Assembly (NCBI RefSeq): GCF_046736345.1
Contig: NZ_CP157210.1
Coordinates: 2,294,001 to 2,358,000 of the forward strand
Length of the DNA: 64,000 nt
Direction: 5' to 3'
Source: Hyphococcus formosus
Lineage (GTDB): Bacteria > Pseudomonadota > Alphaproteobacteria > Caulobacterales > Parvularculaceae
The notes under the pieces: model-generated
The model's input: the letters and a program-made list of their open reading frames with translations, nothing else
Told to the model about the DNA's origin: nothing
The model's database searches: none
Translations under genes and position numbers: made by a program
Shown here: one piece after another, positions 17,402 to 26,653 of the stretch
How the letters are laid out: each line of letters starts with the position of its first letter
Position numbering within the stretch: position 1 is the stretch's first letter

Positions 17402-18073
17402 TCAAAGTCGCGCACGAATGTCTTTTAAGGTCTGCTTTTGGTGACCATCCCGGTCAAAATTGCCGGGATCGAGCCATTTTTCGAATGCAGCCGCGATCGC
17501 GGGCCATTCTGAATCGATCATTGAAAACCATGCAGTGTCGCGATTGCGACCTTTCATGATCTGGTCCTGACGGAATATTCCTTCGAATTGAAACCCCAAT
17601 CGAAAGGCTGCGCGTTTGGACGCCTCGTTGGCGTTATCGCATTTCCATTCATATCGGCGGTAACCGAGGTCTTCAAAAATATACCGCGCCATCAGATACA
17701 TGGCTTCGGTCGCGCCGGGTGTCCGTTGCAGCTTTCGCGAAAAAACCACGCAGCCCACCTCGGCAGAACCAAACTCTTCTCGGATGCGCATATAGCTCGC
17801 AGTGCCGAGAGGTTCGTTCGTCTGGGCATTGAGAATGAGATGAATTTTCCAATCCGCCCCCACGGTCATCATCCCATTGGACAGTTCATCGGGTGATGCG
17901 AATGGTCCTATCGGAATATAGGTCCAGAGATCATTATCGCCCACACCGCAAATTGCAGGGAATAGCGCCGCCGCATCACGAGGGAAGATTGCGGGCTCGA
18001 TGCGGACAAACCGTCCGGAAACGGAGGGCAAATCGGGCACAGGCCGCGCCGACCAGTTCGCAAGGTCCGTCAC
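17402..18073 (-). CDS. GNAT-family (RimJ/RimL-type) acetyltransferase
   Basis: 223 residues from a GTG at 18073, chosen because CAGGAG lies 9 bases upstream and it begins 16 bases after the Mur ligase stop; an ATG at 18145 would overlap the ligase gene. The pattern is that of the RimJ/RimL-like GNAT group: GRFVRIEPAIFPRDAAALF at the start, NEPLGTASYMRI in the centre, ATEAMYLMARYIFEDLGYRRYEWKCD over the acetyl-CoA site, and NEASKRAAFRLGFQFEG near the end. Substrate unknown; it may N-acetylate a protein or small molecule. Confidence 0.82.
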   Translation of the reverse strand: MTDLANWSARPVPDLPSVSGRFVRIEPAIFPRDAAALFPAICGVGDNDLWTYIPIGPFASPDELSNGMMTVGADWKIHLILNAQTNEPLGTASYMRIREEFGSAEVGCVVFSRKLQRTPGATEAMYLMARYIFEDLGYRRYEWKCDNANEASKRAAFRLGFQFEGIFRQDQIMKGRNRDTAWFSMIDSEWPAIAAAFEKWLDPGNFDRDGHQKQTLKDIRARL

Positions 18074-18089
18074 GTTCTCGGCTCCTGTT

Positions 18090-19490
18090 CTAGCGACCGG
18101 CAATCCATTGCAAAATCGACTGCGCGAAGTCTGACAGCGTATCATCCCGCGCGCCCATTATGATAACACGGTCGCCGCTTTTCACATGTTTTTCGATATA
18201 ATCCCGGCAGGCGTCACGATCGGGCAGTGCAACCGCTTTGCGACCACCATCATTAACGCCCTTTACAATGTCGTCGCTGTTGACCGAGCGGTCGACCGTC
18301 CCGCCAAAATAGACAGGCTGGGGCATGATTAAAACATCATCAGGACCAAGATTATTGACAAAAGTCTCGATAAATTCGGACTTCATTTTTTTGAGCGGGC
18401 CGAACCCATGCGGCTGAAACATAACCAACAAGCGCCCGGGGAACTCGTGCAGGGTTTTCAGGCTCGCAGTAATTTTGTCAGGGTTATGCCCAAAGTCATC
18501 GATCAGGGTGATTTCTTTTTCCGTCCCCACAAATTCGAGCCGCCGGCGGACCCCTAGAAATTCGCCCAGCGCCGCCGCCGCATCAGCGAGCGGAACACCA
18601 CATGCCCGCGCCGCTGCGATTGCCGCGAGCGCGTTGGATACATTATGGCGGCCCGGCATTTTGAGCGATATGTCAGCGCTTTCACTGCCTTTATGGAGAA
18701 CCGTGAAAGAAACGCCAAAAGGTTGGGGCCTGATTTTGGTGGCAAACAGGTCTGCGCTGTCGTCGCGCAGGGAATAAGTCAACATGCCGCCTTCATGGCT
18801 TTTCGCAAGGCGCGCTGTCTCGTCATTATCGAGATTAAGAACCGCCAATTCAGACCGGCCGATAAAACCGCCAAAGAGCGCGCGCAGCTCGTCCATTGTT
18901 TTATGATCAAGCGAGATATTGTTCAGCACAGCAATTTTGGGACTGAACATCGCGATGGAGCCATCGCTTTCATCGACTTCGGAGACAAATTCGTCACCGT
19001 CCCCCACAAGGGCGCTCGCAAATAACGCATCATCCGTGACAAAATTCTTCATGACCGCGCCATTCATCACGGTCGGTGAATGGCCCGCGTGATGAAGGAT
19101 CCAGCCGATCATGCCCGTGGTCGTCGATTTGCCAGACGTGCCTGCGACGCCGATGGGACGGCGCGATTCATTGAAAAGCTTTGCAAGAAGCGCCGCCCGC
19201 GAAAGACGCGAGGCCCCGAGCTTATTCGCCGCAACAACGTCAGGCACAGTATCTTCAACTGCGGCCGAAGCGACCAAAATCTGGCTGGCGCGGACAAGTC
19301 CGGAACCGTCCTGGGGGTGAAGGGCAATGCCCAAATCACGCAAATAGTCGAATTTTGCGTTGCTACGCCCTTGATCCAGCGCCCGGTCGGAGCCTTCGAC
19401 ATGGGCCCCACGGGCATTGACGATCATGGCAAGCGGCAACATGCCAGACCCGCCAATTCCGCAGAAAAAATAGTCTTTTGTTTCACTCAT
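18090..19490 (-). CDS. Mur ligase family protein (MurC/Mpl-like)
   Basis: 466 residues from the ATG at 19490. Three-domain ATP-dependent ligase: N-terminal UDP-sugar domain with GIGGSGMLPLAMI (11-23), central ATPase with P-loop GTSGKSTTT (117-125, where MurC and Mpl have GTHGKT), EVDESDGSI and NNISLDHKTMDEL, and a C-terminal domain starting near ARRRLEFVG-type sequence with IDDFGHNPDKI. It resembles MurC/Mpl, adding L-Ala or the tripeptide to UDP-MurNAc. The divergent neighbour is an LD-carboxypeptidase, which favours a peptidoglycan-recycling (Mpl-like) role. The exact substrate is not settled. Confidence 0.8.
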   Translation of the reverse strand: MSETKDYFFCGIGGSGMLPLAMIVNARGAHVEGSDRALDQGRSNAKFDYLRDLGIALHPQDGSGLVRASQILVASAAVEDTVPDVVAANKLGASRLSRAALLAKLFNESRRPIGVAGTSGKSTTTGMIGWILHHAGHSPTVMNGAVMKNFVTDDALFASALVGDGDEFVSEVDESDGSIAMFSPKIAVLNNISLDHKTMDELRALFGGFIGRSELAVLNLDNDETARLAKSHEGGMLTYSLRDDSADLFATKIRPQPFGVSFTVLHKGSESADISLKMPGRHNVSNALAAIAAARACGVPLADAAAALGEFLGVRRRLEFVGTEKEITLIDDFGHNPDKITASLKTLHEFPGRLLVMFQPHGFGPLKKMKSEFIETFVNNLGPDDVLIMPQPVYFGGTVDRSVNSDDIVKGVNDGGRKAVALPDRDACRDYIEKHVKSGDRVIIMGARDDTLSDFAQSILQWIAGR

Positions 19491-19548
19491 AGACGGATCG
19501 CAGTAACGCAAATTAAGTAATAAGTGGTAAGCACTGAACAATTATTCG

Positions 19549-20394
19549 ATGACAAACGCCACAAAACATATTGCCCTCGTCTGTCCCGGCGGACCTATAT
19601 CGCGCGAACTCGCCGATAATGTGGCGGATATCGCCCAAAAAGAGCATGGCGACAGGGTTCGGCTTCATTTCCACGACCAGTGTTTTTTCTCCTGCGGGCA
19701 TTTCGCGGGAACCGATACCGAGCGCAGCGAAGCGTTATTAGCCGTCGCGAATGACCCGAAATTTGATGCCGTTTGGTTTGCCCGGGGCGGTTATGGTGCC
19801 GCTCGGCTCGATGAACAGCTTTTCACGAAGCTCAATGACTATGCGAACAGAAAAACCTATATCGGCTATTCCGATGCAGGCTTTTTATTGGCGCGGCTCC
19901 ATAAAGAGAATATTGGCCACCCGGTGCATGGCCCCATGCCCACGGACTTGCCCAGAAATAATGGCGAAACGGCCATAAAGCGGGTGCTGGAATTTCTGGT
20001 TAGTGGCGACACATCCGAGATCGAGCCGAATGCCCTCTCCGGCAAACCGGTTGCGGCATTTAACATCACCATTCTGGCCCATCTTTGCGGCACCGATTGG
20101 CTGCCCGACCTTTCCGGTCACGTCATCATGCTCGAAGACGTCGCGGAATATCTCTACCGGATCGACCGCGCGATGTTCACAATCACCAGCAATCCAAAAA
20201 TCGCTAATGCCGCCGGAATCCGACTTGGCCGGGTCAGTGACATTCCCGAAAATGATCGGCCTTTTGGCGAGAGCGATGAGGAATTGATCAAAAACTGGTG
20301 CGCGCGGAAAAACATTCCCTATCTCGGTCGGGCCGATATTGGGCATGATGCGGATAACAAGATCGTGCCGTTTGGCGCAACTTTATGCGCATAA
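19549..20394 (+). CDS. LD-carboxypeptidase (peptidase family S66)
   Basis: 281 residues. Cleaves the terminal D-Ala from murein tetrapeptides in the cytoplasm. S66 features: ARGGYGAARL (about 78-87) and the nucleophile S108 in YIGYSDAG, then the GPMPTDLPRNN loop, and a C-terminal region with His near residue 270 (ADIGHDADNK). Divergent from the Mur ligase gene with only 58 bases between the two start codons, so both probably share one control region; together they make a murein-recycling pair. Confidence 0.85.
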   Translation: MTNATKHIALVCPGGPISRELADNVADIAQKEHGDRVRLHFHDQCFFSCGHFAGTDTERSEALLAVANDPKFDAVWFARGGYGAARLDEQLFTKLNDYANRKTYIGYSDAGFLLARLHKENIGHPVHGPMPTDLPRNNGETAIKRVLEFLVSGDTSEIEPNALSGKPVAAFNITILAHLCGTDWLPDLSGHVIMLEDVAEYLYRIDRAMFTITSNPKIANAAGIRLGRVSDIPENDRPFGESDEELIKNWCARKNIPYLGRADIGHDADNKIVPFGATLCA

Positions 20395-20528
20395 TCACCG
20401 CGCAGAACAAATATCGATAGCACAAAACGCCACAGCCTCCTCCTGATTGAGGGATAAGTACCGTAGCGGCGCTTGACAGTCGCGTACATTTATCGCTCTT
20501 ACGCAGACGCAAAATTGGAGTGCGTATA

Positions 20529-21557
20529 ATGGAAGTGAATGTCGCCGTTGTTGGCGCAACTGGAAATGTCGGCCAGGAGATGCTGGCCATTCTCGAAGAA
20601 CGTCTTTTTCCTGCCAAGGAAGTTTATGCATTGGCTTCGCGTAAATCGATTGGCCGTGAGGTTTCTTATGGTGACCGAACGTTGAAATGCCGCGATCTTG
20701 AGACGTTTGACTTTTCCAAGGTTGATATTGCGCTTTTCGCTGCTGGTGGTTCTGTTGCCAAAGAATGGGCACCGAAGGCCGCAAAAGCGGGCGCGATTGT
20801 CATCGACAACTCATCCCATTTCCGCATGGATCCGGATGTTCCGTTGATCGTGCCAGAGGTCAATGCCGATGCGGTGCTTGATGTGCGCAAGAAAAACATC
20901 ATTGCCAATCCGAATTGCTCAACCGCTCAATTGGTGGTTGCCCTAAAGCCGCTACATGATGCCGCTAAAATCAATCGCGTCGTGGTTTCAACCTATCAAT
21001 CGACATCCGGTGCCGGCAAAGAAGCCATGGACGAGTTGTTCAATCAGACGAAAGGAATTTTCGTCAACGACAACCCGACCCCATCGAAGTTCACAAAGCA
21101 AATCGCATTTAACGTTATTCCGCATATCGACGTTTTCATGGAAGACGGCTTCACCAAAGAAGAATGGAAGATGGTGTCGGAGACGAAAAAGATCCTCGAT
21201 TCCAAAATCAAACTCACCGCAACCTGCGTCCGTGTTCCAGTCTTTGTCGGTCACGCAGAAGCGGTCAATGTTGAGTTGGAAAATCCGCTTTCGGATGATG
21301 AGGCTCGTGAAATTTTGCGCGAATCGCCAGGCCTGCTGGTCGTCGATAAGCGCGAAGATGGTGGCTATGTCACGCCGGTCGAATGTGTCGGCGATTTTGC
21401 AACCTTCATCAGCCGTATTCGCGTCGACCCAACGGTCGAGAACGGCCTTGCCTTCTGGTGCGTCTCAGACAATCTCCGCAAAGGTGCGGCGCTCAATGCG
21501 GTGCAGATTGCTGAACTCGTCCTAAATCGCGGCCTCGTGAACAACGCTGCCGCGTAA
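20529..21557 (+). CDS. asd: Aspartate-semialdehyde dehydrogenase
   Basis: 342 residues from the ATG at 20529, which has GGAG 8 bases upstream; an in-frame GTG at 20520 is inside that ribosome site. NADP enzyme reducing L-aspartyl phosphate to the semialdehyde, feeding lysine/diaminopimelate, threonine and methionine. NADP motif GATGNVGQE at residues 9-17, catalytic C130 in NPNCSTAQ, substrate-binding STYQSTSGAGKEAMDEL around 152-168, and HAEAVNVE near the end. A TTGACA at 20473-20478 is a possible -35, but I see no good matching -10. Confidence 0.94.
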   Translation: MEVNVAVVGATGNVGQEMLAILEERLFPAKEVYALASRKSIGREVSYGDRTLKCRDLETFDFSKVDIALFAAGGSVAKEWAPKAAKAGAIVIDNSSHFRMDPDVPLIVPEVNADAVLDVRKKNIIANPNCSTAQLVVALKPLHDAAKINRVVVSTYQSTSGAGKEAMDELFNQTKGIFVNDNPTPSKFTKQIAFNVIPHIDVFMEDGFTKEEWKMVSETKKILDSKIKLTATCVRVPVFVGHAEAVNVELENPLSDDEAREILRESPGLLVVDKREDGGYVTPVECVGDFATFISRIRVDPTVENGLAFWCVSDNLRKGAALNAVQIAELVLNRGLVNNAAA

Positions 21558-21628
21558 AATCGCAATTTTCGGGTAGGCCCGGTTGCCCTCTCGGCCTATA
21601 AGGCGAGACCGCAACCGGACCACCTGAG

Positions 21629-22549
21629 ATGTCTGAATCACAAACGCCAGCGCAAAGCGCTATTCGCCTCGGACTTATTACCGGGGTGATTGCCTATTTT
21701 ATCTGGGGCATCTTTCCGATTTATATAAAATCGGTGGACGCTGTATCCGCCATGGAAATCATGGCACACCGTATTTTGTGGTCTGTCCCTTTTGGCGCGC
21801 TCATCCTCACCTTTCGTCGTCAATGGCCAGAGGTCTTGGGGGCCTTGGGCGACAAGCGTGTTCTTTTTATGCTGGCGCTCGCAGCAATCTCAATCGCAGC
21901 GAATTGGTATATTTATGTGCTCGCTGTTCTTGGTGGCCGCGTTCTCGAAGCAAGCCTTGGCTATTATATCAATCCATTGATGTATGTGGCTGCCGGGGTT
22001 TTCATCCTCGGTGAAACGCTACGCAAAGCGCAAATTATTGCCGTTGCGTTGGCATCAGCAGGTGTGCTGACATTAACATTTGGCGCTGGGGTTTTCCCCC
22101 TAACGTCAATATTGCTAGCAGCACTTTTTACCGCATACGGATATATTCGAAAAACCACCAACGTTGGGGCAATGCCGGGACTCTTTATTGAAGTATGTCT
22201 CTTGTCACCCATCGCGTTGATTTATCTGATTTGGCTAATCAAAGCTGGCAACGCTGTTTTCCTTTCCGGCGAAATCGGAATGGATATCTTGTTAGTGTTA
22301 GCAGGCCCTGTCACGGTTATACCGCTTGTTTGCTTTGCACTCGCCGCGCGCCGGTTACGCCTTTCAACGCTGGGGTTTTTGCAATATATCGGCCCGACGC
22401 TCCAATTCGCGCTTGGGATTTATTTCGGCGAAAAATTTACCCTTTATCACGCGATTTGTTTTGGTCTGATCTGGACTGCGCTCGCAATATTCAGCTTTGA
22501 TGCCCGGCGCGCGAGTGTTTTACCGCGCCCGGCCCTGCGCACAAATTAG
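21629..22549 (+). CDS. rarD: RarD-type EamA family transporter
   Basis: 306 residues with about ten membrane segments in two EamA repeats. The start GLITGVIAYFIWGIFPIYIKSV and EIMAHRILWSVPFGALIL are typical of RarD (chloramphenicol-sensitive protein), with NWYIYVLAVLGGRVLEASLGYYINPL in the second half of repeat 1. Inner-membrane DMT-superfamily carrier of unproven substrate. Convergent with the following thioesterase gene with a 1-base gap. Confidence 0.9.
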   Translation: MSESQTPAQSAIRLGLITGVIAYFIWGIFPIYIKSVDAVSAMEIMAHRILWSVPFGALILTFRRQWPEVLGALGDKRVLFMLALAAISIAANWYIYVLAVLGGRVLEASLGYYINPLMYVAAGVFILGETLRKAQIIAVALASAGVLTLTFGAGVFPLTSILLAALFTAYGYIRKTTNVGAMPGLFIEVCLLSPIALIYLIWLIKAGNAVFLSGEIGMDILLVLAGPVTVIPLVCFALAARRLRLSTLGFLQYIGPTLQFALGIYFGEKFTLYHAICFGLIWTALAIFSFDARRASVLPRPALRTN

Positions 22550-22550
22550 C

Positions 22551-22979
22551 CTAAGAATCACTATCGCTCAGGCGCTTCAACGTGCCGGAATAGCTGAGTA
22601 GCGGCTTACCGTCCGAGGTCACCATGCCGCGCGCAAAAATTAATTTTCGACCCGCGCGGGTCACCTCGCCGGTCGCTTCGATAAACGCCCCAATAGGGCC
22701 GGGGCCGAGAAACTCTGAATTCATGGTCACGGTGAGGCCGCGAAAAAAACCAACCTCTCGCGCGCAGATATCCCAAAGTGAAATATCCGCCAGCGTCATC
22801 AACGCGCCGCCATGAACAACGCCTGCAAGATTCGCATGATGCGGCTCGGAGAAAAAACCGACGCCCGGCTTTGGTCCGGGGTCGCGAAAATAGAATGGCC
22901 CTGCTTGACCGCTAAAGGTCTCGTGATGGGATTGCAGTTGCCAACCCGCAGGGATTATCGGTTCATTTTTGTCAGTCAT
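22551..22979 (-). CDS. PaaI-family (hotdog) thioesterase
   Basis: 142 residues from the ATG at 22979; a TTG at 22997 would add six residues, and neither has a clear ribosome site. Hotdog fold with the PaaI active-site segment GVVHGGALMTLADISLWDIC (HGG plus conserved Asp), then TVTMNSEFLGPGPIGAFIEATGEV. Cytoplasmic acyl-CoA thioesterase; substrate unknown. Confidence 0.85.
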   Translation of the reverse strand: MTDKNEPIIPAGWQLQSHHETFSGQAGPFYFRDPGPKPGVGFFSEPHHANLAGVVHGGALMTLADISLWDICAREVGFFRGLTVTMNSEFLGPGPIGAFIEATGEVTRAGRKLIFARGMVTSDGKPLLSYSGTLKRLSDSDS

Positions 22980-23075
22980 GAAGGAATGACAGAGCAAATT
23001 GGCCTATAAGGCAATGATAAAGCGCAGGTGCAAAAAATACTTGCAGTCGGCAATTGTTCCAAGGACTGTTTGAGT

Positions 23076-24044
23076 ATGTCAAAGTTTCCGAACCCCAAAC
23101 CGATCAAAGCTGGTGAAACGACATTTGCAGTCTATGAAGCCGACGGTGACCCGGACAGGAAACGTCCGCCCGTTCTCCTTGTCCATGGCTGGCCTGAAAT
23201 TGCCTATACATGGAAAAATCAACTCGGTCCGCTTGCCGATGCGGGGTTTCGCGTTATCGCTTTTGATCTCAAAGGGTTTGGATATTCAGATGCCCCCAAA
23301 GATCCTTCGCTTTATGACGCAAAGACCATCACGGAAGAGTTTTGCGGCTTATTGGACGCGCTTGAAATCGATAAAGCCATTTTTTGCGGCCATGATTGGG
23401 GCGGCAGCCTGATCTGGAGCATGGCGCAGCTACATCCGGAACGGGTTGCCGGTGCTATTGGTCTGTGCACCCCGCTGCGACGCCGCGCGCCGGTGGAGCC
23501 GATTAGCATTTTACGCAAACGATTTGGCGATATTCATTATTTCGTCCAATTTCAAACGCCGGAGGTCCCTGAAACCCTATTCGCGACGGATGTTGAACGG
23601 TTTGTAAAATTGATGTTCAGACGGCCCGTAGCGCGGGATAAATGGGCCGCGCTGGTGCCAGATATTTTTGACGTACCCGGAAGGTTTAAAAACGCATCCG
23701 AGCCGAGTGACAGCGGTATGATTATATCGCCGGAAGACGCGCAGGTTTATATTGATGCCTATCGTCATAGCGGTTTTCACGGCGGCATCAATTTATACAG
23801 AAATGTTGATGAAAATTGGCGCTATATGGCCAACCGCGATGAGATGGTGCGCGTGCCGTCACTTTGGGTGGGGGCAGAACTTGATTTATTCCTACCGCCG
23901 GAAACCGCATCCGATATGGATGAACTTGTATCGGACCTAGAAAAACATCTCATTCCCGATTGTGGACATTGGGTTACATGGGAAAAACCCAACGAGGTCA
24001 ACAACATCATGATCGACTGGCTGAACCGTCGATTTTCAACTTAA
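23076..24044 (+). CDS. Alpha/beta hydrolase, epoxide hydrolase-like
   Basis: 322 residues from the ATG at 23076 (AAGGA 11 bases upstream); a TTG at 23028 would add 16 residues. Motif HGWP at 37-40 supplies the oxyanion loop. The nucleophile is D107 in CGHDWGG, an Asp as in epoxide hydrolases and haloalkane dehalogenases. RVIAFDLKGFGYSDAP follows the standard fold. The acid lies near VGAELDLFLPP and the catalytic His in IPDCGHWVTWEKP. HGxP plus the Asp nucleophile favour epoxide hydrolase. Confidence 0.85.
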   Translation: MSKFPNPKPIKAGETTFAVYEADGDPDRKRPPVLLVHGWPEIAYTWKNQLGPLADAGFRVIAFDLKGFGYSDAPKDPSLYDAKTITEEFCGLLDALEIDKAIFCGHDWGGSLIWSMAQLHPERVAGAIGLCTPLRRRAPVEPISILRKRFGDIHYFVQFQTPEVPETLFATDVERFVKLMFRRPVARDKWAALVPDIFDVPGRFKNASEPSDSGMIISPEDAQVYIDAYRHSGFHGGINLYRNVDENWRYMANRDEMVRVPSLWVGAELDLFLPPETASDMDELVSDLEKHLIPDCGHWVTWEKPNEVNNIMIDWLNRRFST

Positions 24045-24150
24045 TTTATCAAAAGTTCCCGCATAGTTTTTCGTTAAAATCTCATCATACGGATAAGTTT
24101 TCAGTTATCTGCCTCTGTCACGGTTTCACCAAGGCGTAACGGAGACAGAA

Positions 24151-24438
24151 ATGAAAATGATAATCACGCTATTGGCGATGGCGCTGGTGCTTGGTGCGGC
24201 ACCGGCGGCTGCAGGATCGAAACTCGACAAACAAACGCCTTATCGCGCGCAACCGCGCCCGGTCTATTCTCTGGACATCGCACAAAAAAATCTTCAGATA
24301 CTTGCTGTCACAAGGCTCGCCCGAGCCGATACGCAAATGCGCCGGGAACACCTTGATGATTGCGAGACGATGGGGAAAATCTATCCCGGCTATCCACAAC
24401 CGGCTTTTGTCAGCCTTGATCTGAGATTGAGATTTTGA
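24151..24438 (+). CDS. Small secreted protein of unknown function
   Basis: 95 residues with a good ribosome site (GGAG 7 bases before the ATG). Residues 1-22 are a signal peptide ending in PAAAG. The mature ~73 residues are polar, with YRAQPRPVYSLDIAQKN and a single Cys in HLDDCETMGKIYP. I do not recognise a family. Probably periplasmic. Convergent with the beta-lactamase-like gene, whose stop adjoins. Confidence 0.55.
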   Translation: MKMIITLLAMALVLGAAPAAAGSKLDKQTPYRAQPRPVYSLDIAQKNLQILAVTRLARADTQMRREHLDDCETMGKIYPGYPQPAFVSLDLRLRF

Positions 24439-25581
24439 CTAAAGGCAATCATATACCGCATCGATCGAACGAATGGCGCGCGGATCACCCACCAGATACG
24501 GTGACATTTTATTCATTACATACGCGATCGACAGATTGTTTTCAGGGTCAACCACCACACAGGAACCCCCAAATCCCGCATGGCCAAACGCATTTTCGTT
24601 TTGCCCAAAATGGCGGTTGATGTTTCGCATTAAACCGGCAGCCCATGAGAGCCGAAACGGAAGCACCAAATCATCACCGGTGATGCGTTCCTTCAAGGCT
24701 TGCTCGATCGCAGTTTCGGTTAGAGACTGATTTCCGTTCATGGCAATGCCACCATTTGCAAGCGGATGAACGATCGACGCGAGCGCAGCGGCGGTGCTGT
24801 GCATGTTCGACGCCGGTATTTCTGCGGCCATCCAATCTTCGCGCGATACCCGCGCCGGCGCGGCCCAAGGCTTTAGAAAAGCGAGTTGTTTGAATTCATT
24901 CATTACACCAAGGTCAGGCGCTTTTGGCGGTTTGGGCATAAAGCTGGCCCGCGCCATTTCCGCTGGATTTAATCCGCAAAAAATAGACAGCCCAGCCTCA
25001 TCGGTAATTTCGCGAATAAGCGTTCCGACGGTTTTCCCTGTTACGCGGCGCAATAACTCTCCCGCCATGTAACCAACCGTCTGCGGATGATATCCGTGGG
25101 CAGAACCGGGCTGCCACAGCGGTTCCATATTTGCCAGCTTGCCGGTGATGACATCCCAGTCGAGCCAGCTTTCCGGTGCCATCTCCTCAGGGAAGCCGCA
25201 AAGCCCCGCTTGATGAGAAAGCATTTCGGCGACGGTTATCGTCTCTTTTCCGGCCGCACTAAATTCGGGCCAATAGGCGGCGACGGGTTTGTCATAGTCC
25301 AACTTGCCGTCGCTGACCGCACGGGCCATCAGAAAGCTGACAACCGCCTTGCCGCTAGAATAAATGCAGGCAATGGTTTGATCTGTCCAAGGATGTTCTT
25401 TCTTTCGGTCGACAAAACCGCCGCGAATATCAACCAGCAATTCGCCGTTCTGGACCACCGCAAAGCTGGCACCCAGTTCGAGCCCCTCTTCAAAGTTCTT
25501 TGAAAACGCATCAGCAACAGGCTGAAAATCCGGTGTCAGTTTTCCCGCAGCATTTGGGACGGCGGCGTTGGTCCAGTTCAT
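24439..25581 (-). CDS. Serine hydrolase, beta-lactamase/EstB (class C) family
   Basis: 380 residues. Penicillin-binding-protein-like esterase: the SxxK motif is S75-S-G-K78 in ACIYSSGKAVVSF, followed by SHQAGLCGFPEEM and a Tyr motif in HGYHPQTVGYMAGELL. The C-terminal half has FGHAGFGGSCVVVDPENN, corresponding to the HxG-type motif of EstB esterases. No signal peptide, so cytoplasmic. More likely an esterase or amidase than a beta-lactamase. Ten bases upstream lies the small lipoprotein gene on the same strand. Confidence 0.85.
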   Translation of the reverse strand: MNWTNAAVPNAAGKLTPDFQPVADAFSKNFEEGLELGASFAVVQNGELLVDIRGGFVDRKKEHPWTDQTIACIYSSGKAVVSFLMARAVSDGKLDYDKPVAAYWPEFSAAGKETITVAEMLSHQAGLCGFPEEMAPESWLDWDVITGKLANMEPLWQPGSAHGYHPQTVGYMAGELLRRVTGKTVGTLIREITDEAGLSIFCGLNPAEMARASFMPKPPKAPDLGVMNEFKQLAFLKPWAAPARVSREDWMAAEIPASNMHSTAAALASIVHPLANGGIAMNGNQSLTETAIEQALKERITGDDLVLPFRLSWAAGLMRNINRHFGQNENAFGHAGFGGSCVVVDPENNLSIAYVMNKMSPYLVGDPRAIRSIDAVYDCL

Positions 25582-25591
25582 GGTCTCTCAA

Positions 25592-25894
25592 TCAACTAAA
25601 AGCACAAGCAATACCGGCGCGAGCAATCGCCCCTGCGGCACGTGGGTTATCAATACTTAGTAGCGCATCAAGCGATTCGCCCGGCGACGCAGCCTCGTTG
25701 ATATTGCCGATAAAATCAGCCACCGCCCGCAAATCACTGCGACTCAGGCGATCATCAAGCTCGTTGCCCATACATCTGGCTTTGTCTTCGGATAGGCCGA
25801 ATTCAACGAACCGGTTTTCGATGCGCATACGCGGCGATACGGTGGCACAGGCGCACGCGAGCAAGAGGATACCGAGCGCAATAAATTTCGACAT
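25592..25894 (-). CDS. Small lipoprotein of unknown function
   Basis: 100 residues. A short hydrophobic leader ends in a lipobox-like LLACAC/A (Cys near residues 14-16), so the mature product is probably a membrane-anchored lipoprotein. The rest is helical and acidic (RFVEFGLSEDKARCMG, SRSDLRAVADFIGNI, ARAGIACAFS) with two further Cys residues. No family recognised. Sits between the isomerase and the esterase on the same strand, likely one operon. Confidence 0.6.
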   Translation of the reverse strand: MSKFIALGILLLACACATVSPRMRIENRFVEFGLSEDKARCMGNELDDRLSRSDLRAVADFIGNINEAASPGESLDALLSIDNPRAAGAIARAGIACAFS

Positions 25895-25932
25895 TTGTGG
25901 CTCCCTTTTGGCCGATCAAAGAATTCTCGACC

Positions 25933-26571
25933 TTACTGGCGTTTCGCATCTATTTCCTTAAGACGCCAGATCAAAGAATCCAAACGATCCTGACCAAAAA
26001 ACGGTTCCCCATCGAGCACCATCAATGGCACGCCCCAATGATATTCCAGCTGATTGGCCTCGTTTCGGGCAATTGTCGATTGAATTTCATCGCTATTTTC
26101 GGTGATCCACGCGTCAAGCGCCGCTATATCAAGGGCAACCGACGCAGCAATGTCGTTCAGCGCCTTTTCACTGGACCAGTCCTCGCCGGACCATATGCGG
26201 CGCGATAGGGCCTGCGCAAAATCAAGGCTTTTGCCAAAGTGTTCGGCAGCGATTGTCAGATCCATGACGCGATTGAGAAGCGGCTGTTCCGGAGCCACTT
26301 TTCCGCTCTCCATATCCATATTGATCGGGTCAGGATTGGGTAACGAAAAAGGAATGCCAAGGCGCGCGGCCTCTCGGGGGGCATCGCGAAAAAGATAAGG
26401 GAGAAATTGTTTCCGGCCACGTTCGAAAAAGTCAGGCTCGCGCATCGCAAGCGGACGCACCGGGCGAAAATGAACGTCGATGGCGAATTCGTCACGGATT
26501 GAAACCAGACGATCAATCGCCAAATAGGAATAGGGACTGCGGAAAGACCAATAAATATCAAGCGTTGGCAT
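25933..26571 (-). CDS. 2-hydroxychromene-2-carboxylate isomerase-like (DsbA superfamily)
   Basis: 212 residues. Thioredoxin-like kappa-GST fold. The N-terminal IYWSFRSPYSYLAIDRL (about 6-22) with Ser in the SPYS active position matches HCCA isomerases rather than DsbA, which has CXXC. The C-terminal EANQLEYHWGVPLMVLDGEPFFGQDRLD is also typical. Glutathione-dependent isomerase of aromatic catabolism; no aromatic pathway genes are seen nearby, so the substrate is unknown. Confidence 0.85.
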   Translation of the reverse strand: MPTLDIYWSFRSPYSYLAIDRLVSIRDEFAIDVHFRPVRPLAMREPDFFERGRKQFLPYLFRDAPREAARLGIPFSLPNPDPINMDMESGKVAPEQPLLNRVMDLTIAAEHFGKSLDFAQALSRRIWSGEDWSSEKALNDIAASVALDIAALDAWITENSDEIQSTIARNEANQLEYHWGVPLMVLDGEPFFGQDRLDSLIWRLKEIDAKRQ

Positions 26572-26653
26572 GGTGCCCGTCCTTACCCTCTCATCGTGAT
26601 TGCATCATTGGTGGGCGGCGTATATGCGTCAATCATATCAGAAAGGTTTTTAA

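Noticed and set aside
20473..20501. Promoter of asd from TTGACA at 20473
   Set aside because: No acceptable -10 hexamer at 16-18 bases; kept only as a remark under asd.
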